From Arthrobacter crusticola (GTDB lineage: Bacteria > Actinomycetota > Actinomycetes > Actinomycetales > Micrococcaceae): DNA of 64,000 bases. Made by a program: the position numbers and the translations under genes. The stretch lies in contig NZ_SMTK01000003.1 of assembly GCF_004357995.1 (NCBI RefSeq), positions 124,001 through 188,000 on the forward strand, read 5' to 3'. Within the stretch, counting starts at the first letter, position 1; every line of letters begins with the position of its first letter. Under the pieces are notes generated by a model. That model worked only from the letters and a program-made list of their open reading frames with translations. It was not told the DNA's origin and searched no databases. This document shows, piece by piece, positions 59,535 through 64,000 of this stretch.

Positions 59535-59794
59535 AGCGCAATGCTAGACCATCTGGTAGTGAGGGGGCCGAGGCGTCCATTCCGTGGGCGCGGAGCCCCG
59601 GATCGACCCCGGGAGAGCGCTGTTGGCCCCTTCGGCAGCGCGCCTCGTGGATCTGTCGTGGCCCCTTTTCCGTGAATATGACAAGCATCCCGGCATAAAG
59701 CACCTATCATGTCAAAGCCATCCCGATTTCCCGTTAGACTCGGTTGCTGCAACAGGCTTCCCAGCTCCGACACCCCCATCAGAACGGCTCCACC
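59535..59794. promoter_or_regulatory. Divergent region, MarR versus DUF4193 copy 2
   Basis: 260 bp. TGACA (59679-59683) and TGTCA (59710-59714) form an inverted pair in an AT-richer patch, about 85-115 bases before the DUF4193 start, a possible promoter/operator zone. No gene seen. Confidence 0.4.
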
Positions 59795-60097
59795 ATGGCA
59801 ACGGATTACGACGCACCCCGCAACAACGACGAGGACAAGGAAGCGGAGTCCCTCGAAGCGCTTCAGGCGAACCGTGGAAGCAGTGCGCAGTCCTCATCCG
59901 TTGACATTGAGGACGGTGACACGGCCGAGGGCATCGATCTGCCGGGGGCGGATCTTTCCGGCGAGGAACTCCTGATCCAGGTGATTCCGCCGCAGGATGA
60001 CGAGTTCACCTGCGCCTCGTGCTTCCTGGTCCGCCACCGCAGCCAGATCGCACTCGAGAAGAACGGCCTGGCCTACTGCAACGAATGCGAAGGCTAG
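59795..60097 (+). CDS. DUF4193 protein (copy 2)
   Basis: 100 residues, same length as copy 1 at 54204-54506 and very similar at both ends (MATDYDAPR, DVEDGDTAEG-like DIEDGDTAEGIDLPG, DEFTCASCFLVRHRSQ, CNECEG); the middle differs. Two Cys pairs (CASC, CNEC) could bind zinc. Two DUF4193 genes within 6 kb, in opposite orientation, is unusual. Confidence 0.9.
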   Translation: MATDYDAPRNNDEDKEAESLEALQANRGSSAQSSSVDIEDGDTAEGIDLPGADLSGEELLIQVIPPQDDEFTCASCFLVRHRSQIALEKNGLAYCNECEG

Positions 60098-60119
60098 CGG
60101 TCGCGGGTGGGCCCCGCCG

Positions 60120-60443
60120 CTAGGAGGCCCTGGAGCCGTACCACCAGTGGGCGGGGGCCGTGTCGGAGGCCTCGCCGCGCACCGGAAGGTGGAGAAGTTC
60201 GCCGGCCCGCCGGGGCCGGGCGAGCAGCATGCGCGCGCCTGCCAGCAGCGCCGCCGGAAGCGAGACCAGGGCGGCCACCGCGAGGGCGTAGATGGCAATG
60301 AAGGCATGGATCGGGGATTCGGAAAGGCCGGCGACGAAGTCCGCGCTGCCCAGCCCCAGCCACAGCCAGAACAGTCCGACGGCGAAGAGTGCGGTGCGGG
60401 CACGCCGGTAGCTCAACGGATACCGCACCCGTTCACGCTGCAT
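60120..60443 (-). CDS. Small two-helix membrane protein
   Basis: 107 residues with two to three hydrophobic helices (ALFAVGLFWLWLGLGSADFV, FIAIYALAVAALVSLPAALL). GGGGAG and five bases fix the ATG at 60443. No family recognised; it lies 22 bp from the stop of the convergent DUF4193 gene. Confidence 0.6.
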   Translation of the reverse strand: MQRERVRYPLSYRRARTALFAVGLFWLWLGLGSADFVAGLSESPIHAFIAIYALAVAALVSLPAALLAGARMLLARPRRAGELLHLPVRGEASDTAPAHWWYGSRAS

Positions 60444-60499
60444 TATGTCTCCCCAGACTTTTGGTGTGGCCCGCACCCCCACGGGCCACCCTCCGAATA

Positions 60500-61798
60500 C
60501 TAGCGGCCTCCTCCCCGGTTTCGGAGGTTCGAGATGGAATTGAGACCTTCCTGCCCCGTGGAGGTTCCGGCCGGCAGTTTCACGTGCTCGGGGCCGAGGT
60601 CCTCAACCCGGTTCACGCCGAGCAGCTGCAGGGTCCGCACGGTCTGGGCGGCCAGGATTTCAATGACCCGGTCCACGCCCGCGCGGCCCCCGGCCATCAG
60701 GCCGTAGAGGTAGGCCCTGCCGATCAGGGTAAAGTCCGCGCCGAGGGCAAGCGCGGCAACGATGTCGCCGCCGCTCATGATGCCGGTGTCGAGGATGATG
60801 GCCGTCCTGCCCTTCAACTCGTCCGCCACCTGCGGGAGCAGCTGGAGGGGGACCGGTGCCCGGTCAAGCTGCCGTCCGCCATGGTTGGACAGGACGATGC
60901 CATCGGCGCCGTGGTCAACCACCCGGCGGGCGTCCTCGAGGGTCTGAATGCCCTTCACGACGAGGTTCCCCTTCCAGACCCCGCGCAGCCAATCGAGGTC
61001 TTCGTAGGTCAGGGTCGGGTCGAATATCGAGTTGATCAGTTCGGCCACGGTTCCCGGATAGTGGGACAGCGAGGCGAAGGACAACGGCTCGTGGGTGAGG
61101 AAGTTGAACCACCAGCCCGGCCGGTAGGAGGCGTCGGCGACCGTCTTGAGGGTCAGCGCCGGCGGGATGGTCAGTCCGTTCCTGACATCCCGAAGCCTTG
61201 CGCCCGCGACGGCGGTATCGACGGTGACCATCAGGGTGTCATTGCCGGCGGCCGCCGCCCGCTCGATCAGCTCCAGGGAGCGGTCCCGGTCGGTCCACAG
61301 GTAGAGCTGGAACCAGTTGCGTCCCGCGGGGGCGGCCGCGGCGACGTCCTCGATCGAGGCGGTGCCCATGGTGGAGAGCGTGTAGGGGATGCCCGCGGCT
61401 TCGGCGGCGCGGGAACCGGCGTACTCCCCCTCGGACTGCATCATGCGCGTGAAACCGGTCGGTGCGATGCCGAAGGGCAGGGCGGCCGTGCCGCCCAGGA
61501 TCCGGGTGGCCGTGCTGACCGTCCCGACATTGCGCAGGATGGAGGGCCGGAACTCAAGATTATGGAATGTGTCGCGGGCCCGGGCCAGGGAGATTTCCGC
61601 CTCCGCCGCTCCATCCGTGTAGTCGAACGGCGCGGTCGGGGTGCGGCGCTTGGCGAGTGCGCGCAGGTCCTCGATGGTGTTGGCGCGCCGGAGCCGGGAC
61701 GCCGTGCCGAACTGCGGGCGGCGGAACTGCAGGAGCGGGGCGAGGTCGGCCGTGCGGGGGATGCGGCGTCGAAGGGCGGGAGGAGTGTTCGGCTGCAT
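60500..61798 (-). CDS. FMN-dependent alpha-hydroxy-acid oxidase/dehydrogenase (LldD/lactate oxidase type)
   Basis: 432 residues, the LldD/GOX family TIM barrel. Active-site features are FDYTDGAAE, the PTGFTRMM loop, [27 protein letters not shown] and the catalytic His/Arg in [10 protein letters not shown], then [19 protein letters not shown] and LIGRAYLYG. It oxidises L-lactate or another 2-hydroxy acid to the 2-oxo acid. AAAGG eight bases upstream sets the ATG at 61798; no lactate regulator or permease adjoins. Confidence 0.9.
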   Translation of the reverse strand: MQPNTPPALRRRIPRTADLAPLLQFRRPQFGTASRLRRANTIEDLRALAKRRTPTAPFDYTDGAAEAEISLARARDTFHNLEFRPSILRNVGTVSTATRILGGTAALPFGIAPTGFTRMMQSEGEYAGSRAAEAAGIPYTLSTMGTASIEDVAAAAPAGRNWFQLYLWTDRDRSLELIERAAAAGNDTLMVTVDTAVAGARLRDVRNGLTIPPALTLKTVADASYRPGWWFNFLTHEPLSFASLSHYPGTVAELINSIFDPTLTYEDLDWLRGVWKGNLVVKGIQTLEDARRVVDHGADGIVLSNHGGRQLDRAPVPLQLLPQVADELKGRTAIILDTGIMSGGDIVAALALGADFTLIGRAYLYGLMAGGRAGVDRVIEILAAQTVRTLQLLGVNRVEDLGPEHVKLPAGTSTGQEGLNSISNLRNRGGGR

Positions 61799-62024
61799 GG
61801 AAGTGCCTTTGCTGGTGCCGGGCCGTCTGCTGGGCACCAGAGACTACGCGGGGGACAGGAGCCTGCGCAATGCCGGTCCGAGGGACGGGCGGCGCCCCGT
61901 GGAGGGTCGCTGAAACGGCGAAATGACCGTCAGTGCCCTGAGGTTTCCCTTTTCCCGGTTCTCTACTAGACTGCACGGACTGGTCAAGCAGGAGGCCATG
62001 GAACCACCACAGTGGAGCAGAACC

Positions 62025-62672
62025 ATGGATGAAAACGCCCAAGTACTGGACCACCCCGGCAGCACCCGTCCGGCTGTCTCGGACCCCGGGTCGCTTCCGC
62101 GGATTTCCAGGCTCGCGCTCGGCGCCACGCGTCAGGTGGACGACGCGGAGTACCCCGCCGATCTTTCCGAAGTCCCCACGCGGCAGCTTCGTGCGCTGTG
62201 CAACCGGATCTACCAGCTCCTCGACTGCGATTACCCGACCATGGAGACGCGGGACCGGTACGAGGAGCTCGTCGAGGAACTGCAGCGGAGGGAGTCCGCC
62301 GTCGAGGCGCAGGCCGAGCCCGCAGGGATGCGGGAGGTCTTCCGGGACAATGTGCTGTTCTCCCGGTTCGAGCTCTACCGCAACGGGGTGATGGCCGGCT
62401 ACGTCCAGTATGAGATGAGGGGCGGCGACGTCCTGCTGCTGCACGCGGTGGTCGACCCGCGTTTCCGCAAGCTGGGCCTTGAGCCCTTCCTCATGCAGTC
62501 GGTCCTGCTCAACGCCCACCGGCGCCGCCTGGCCATCACGCCGTACTGTCCCGAGGCTCAGGAGTTCCTTCGGGCGAACCCCCACTACCTCGCACTGCTT
62601 CCGCCGAGGCAGCGCCGCCGTTTCAAGGTTATTTCTGCCGCCAAGTCAGCGGCGCAGGAGGGCCGGCGGTAA
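62025..62672 (+). CDS. GNAT-like N-acetyltransferase domain protein
   Basis: 215 residues. The first ~100 are helical with an arginine-rich coiled stretch (RQLRALCNRIYQLL, TRDRYEELVEELQRR). The last ~90 carry a short GNAT-like fold (RFELYRNGVMAGYVQYEMRG, then LLLHAVVDPRFRKLG) of the YjdJ/Gtn type, thought to acetylate or bind CoA. ATG 62025 is chosen (GGAG seven bases upstream); an ATG at 61998 sits too close to AGGAGG. TAGACT at 61967-61972 may be its -10. Substrate unknown. Confidence 0.78.
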   Translation: MDENAQVLDHPGSTRPAVSDPGSLPRISRLALGATRQVDDAEYPADLSEVPTRQLRALCNRIYQLLDCDYPTMETRDRYEELVEELQRRESAVEAQAEPAGMREVFRDNVLFSRFELYRNGVMAGYVQYEMRGGDVLLLHAVVDPRFRKLGLEPFLMQSVLLNAHRRRLAITPYCPEAQEFLRANPHYLALLPPRQRRRFKVISAAKSAAQEGRR

Positions 62673-62714
62673 CTCCCCGGCACCAGTGACTGCGCAGGAA
62701 TCCTTCCCGCTCCG

Positions 62715-63383
62715 TCAGCGCTGCTGAAGTCCCGTGGCCCGCAGCGTGATGTTCAGCCGCCCGCTGAGTCCGAGGCGCGGATCGGCAGTGCCGGCGCGGG
62801 TCCCCATCACCCCGTGGTAGGCGAACCGTGACGGTCCGCCGAAGACGAACAGGTCGCCCGACGCGAGCACCAGGTCCTGCCAGGGCCGGTTCCGGTTCTC
62901 GCTGTTGCCAAAACGGAAGACGCATTCGTCGCCCAGGCTGAGGGACACCACGGGGGCGTCGGAGCGCTCATCCCTGTCCTGATGCATTCCCATCTTTGCC
63001 GCCGCGTCATAGAAGTTAATGAGCGCGGCGTCAGGGGAGTAGGCGTCCCCGCTGCCCGTGCCGTACGCGGCGTCGAGCGCCGCCCGCCCCAGCACGCCGA
63101 GGGCATCCGGGAATGGAGCGACCCGGCCGCCCCCGGCGTCGTCGGCGGTCCGGCTGTACCGGTAGGGCTGCCAGTGCCAGCCGAGGCACACCGTCCGAAC
63201 CGACATGGCACCGCCGTTGGGCATCCGTGCCGCACGCATTGGGACCGGACCCGCCGCCCAGCCGCGGCAGGCTGCCACGAGCTCCTGCTGCTGCTCGAGC
63301 GTGAGCCAGTCCGGGACGTGCACCGCCCCGGGCGCGACTTCCTTGCGCTCCCGTGGAAAGAGGGAGCCGGCAGGGCCGGTCAC
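62715..63383 (-). CDS. AlkB-type 2-oxoglutarate/Fe(II) dioxygenase
   Basis: 222 residues. The Fe ligands are HQDRDE (HxD, about 137) and the distal His in FAYHGVMG; SGRLNITLR (RxNxTxR, about 213) binds 2-oxoglutarate. E. coli AlkB removes alkyl lesions from DNA by oxidative dealkylation. The ATG overlaps the stop of the upstream PAP2 gene by four bases, so they are co-transcribed. No Ada or AlkA gene adjoins. Confidence 0.9.
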   Translation of the reverse strand: MTGPAGSLFPRERKEVAPGAVHVPDWLTLEQQQELVAACRGWAAGPVPMRAARMPNGGAMSVRTVCLGWHWQPYRYSRTADDAGGGRVAPFPDALGVLGRAALDAAYGTGSGDAYSPDAALINFYDAAAKMGMHQDRDERSDAPVVSLSLGDECVFRFGNSENRNRPWQDLVLASGDLFVFGGPSRFAYHGVMGTRAGTADPRLGLSGRLNITLRATGLQQR

Positions 63384-64000
63384 GGCTCTGCCGGTACCCG
63401 GCGGCGGCGTACCGTCAGCAGCAGCCGGTGCATGGTGATCACCACGGCGAGCCAGGCCAGGCCGAGGGTCCAGGCAACGATAACGTCGGTGAGCCAGTGA
63501 TGGCCGAGGTAGACGCGGCTCAGACCCATGGTGACGGCGAAGAGGATGGCCGCAGCGACGGTCAGGACGGGGGCGCGCCGTCTTCGCGACCGGCGCAGGA
63601 CGAGGAGGTAGGCCACCACCCCGGCAATGACGATGGCATTGAGGGAGTGTCCGCTGGGGAAGGACGGGGAGCTTTCGAAGGGCGGGACCGCCGCGTCCAG
63701 GGGTGGCCGGAGCCGGCCCACGGCTTCCTTGCCAGCGATGGTCATCAACAGCGACCCGAAGGCCGCTGCGGCGATGATGATGACCGGGGTCCAGGACCGG
63801 CGGCGCAGCGCCAGCAGCGTCATGACCGCCACCGTGAGGATCGGCATGCCGACCGGGCCGCCGATGTGCGTATAGCCGGTGATGAACGTATCGAGCCAGG
63901 GCTCGCGGAGCGACAGTGCAAGGTCAAGGGCCGGCTGATCGAGGGCCGCCACACCGTCGGACTCCACGACGGACTCGTACACCTCCGAGGAGGCCGCAGT
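63380..64000 (-). CDS. PAP2-family phosphatase, partial
   Basis: At least 206 residues; the frame runs past the window edge, so the N-terminus is missing. The phosphatase signature is complete: KEAVGRLRPP (KxxxxxxRP), SFPSGHSLNA (PSGH) and SRVYLGHHWLTDV (SRxxxxxHxxxD), on about five membrane helices. These enzymes dephosphorylate lipid phosphates such as undecaprenyl diphosphate or phosphatidic acid. A GTG at 63982 could start a shorter protein, but a first helix seems missing. Its stop overlaps the AlkB-type start. Confidence 0.87.
   Translation of the reverse strand, partial: TAASSEVYESVVESDGVAALDQPALDLALSLREPWLDTFITGYTHIGGPVGMPILTVAVMTLLALRRRSWTPVIIIAAAAFGSLLMTIAGKEAVGRLRPPLDAAVPPFESSPSFPSGHSLNAIVIAGVVAYLLVLRRSRRRRAPVLTVAAAILFAVTMGLSRVYLGHHWLTDVIVAWTLGLAWLAVVITMHRLLLTVRRRRVPAEP

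Noticed and set aside
60389..61969. 526-codon plus-strand open frame over the hydroxy-acid oxidase
   Set aside because: Shadow; the minus-strand gene has complete FMN-enzyme motifs.

Overview
The window is chromosomal DNA of a high-GC Gram-positive bacterium, most likely an actinobacterium of the Micrococcaceae (Arthrobacter-like). Support comes from the very GC-rich third codon positions, two DUF4193 proteins, a TipA-type MerR regulator, septum-formation-type and DUF732-like lipoproteins, and many genes whose start codon lies exactly 6-7 bases after a TANNNT -10 box (leaderless transcription). Genus is inference.

Left third (1-22.6 kb). An aminotransferase is followed by an E1alpha/E1beta/E2 2-oxo-acid dehydrogenase operon, a second PLP aminotransferase and an FAD monooxygenase. 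At 7.6-10.5 kb lies the most unusual locus: a TrmB/LuxR-type regulator divergent from a 46-residue secreted peptide (ending GSWDWPK), a hairpin, a stand-alone thiopeptide-type (LanB C-terminal) enzyme and a 63-residue protein, closed by a perfect terminator. Next come an FMN reductase/TetR pair, a Gfo/Idh oxidoreductase, alanine dehydrogenase with a divergent PucR-type (AdeR-like) regulator, small proteins, a TipA-like MerR gene with a textbook 19-bp-spacer promoter, and an overlapping three-gene operon: receiver-flavoprotein, cyclic-nucleotide-binding histidine kinase, and Na+/H+ antiporter fused to a UBP zinc finger.

Middle (22.6-39 kb). A ~1500-residue secreted subtilase with a BNR-repeat tail sits downstream of a second TrmB/LuxR regulator of the same architecture as the one at 7.6 kb. 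Then follow a CitE-like lyase, a fatty acid desaturase, an SDR, membrane proteins, an S10-type peptidase, a DHA2 transporter, flavohemoglobin and tRNA-Ala(CGC).

39.05-47.84 kb is an integrated element. It is bounded by 37-bp direct repeats (the 3' half of tRNA-Ala) and carries a frameshifted tyrosine integrase, an excisionase, small genes, an OLD-family ATPase/TOPRIM nuclease, a resolvase remnant and a 1175-residue Mrr/STAND-type NTPase. It looks like a small defence island that can no longer excise by itself.

Right third (48-64 kb). A large secreted alpha-amylase is followed by several lipoproteins and small proteins, a GAF protein, two DUF4193 paralogues, a DUF2975/XRE pair with a long operator dyad, a MarR regulator, an FMN-dependent alpha-hydroxy-acid oxidase, a GNAT-like protein, an AlkB-type dioxygenase and a PAP2 phosphatase that runs off the window. 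No CRISPR array, rRNA or intact insertion sequence was seen.
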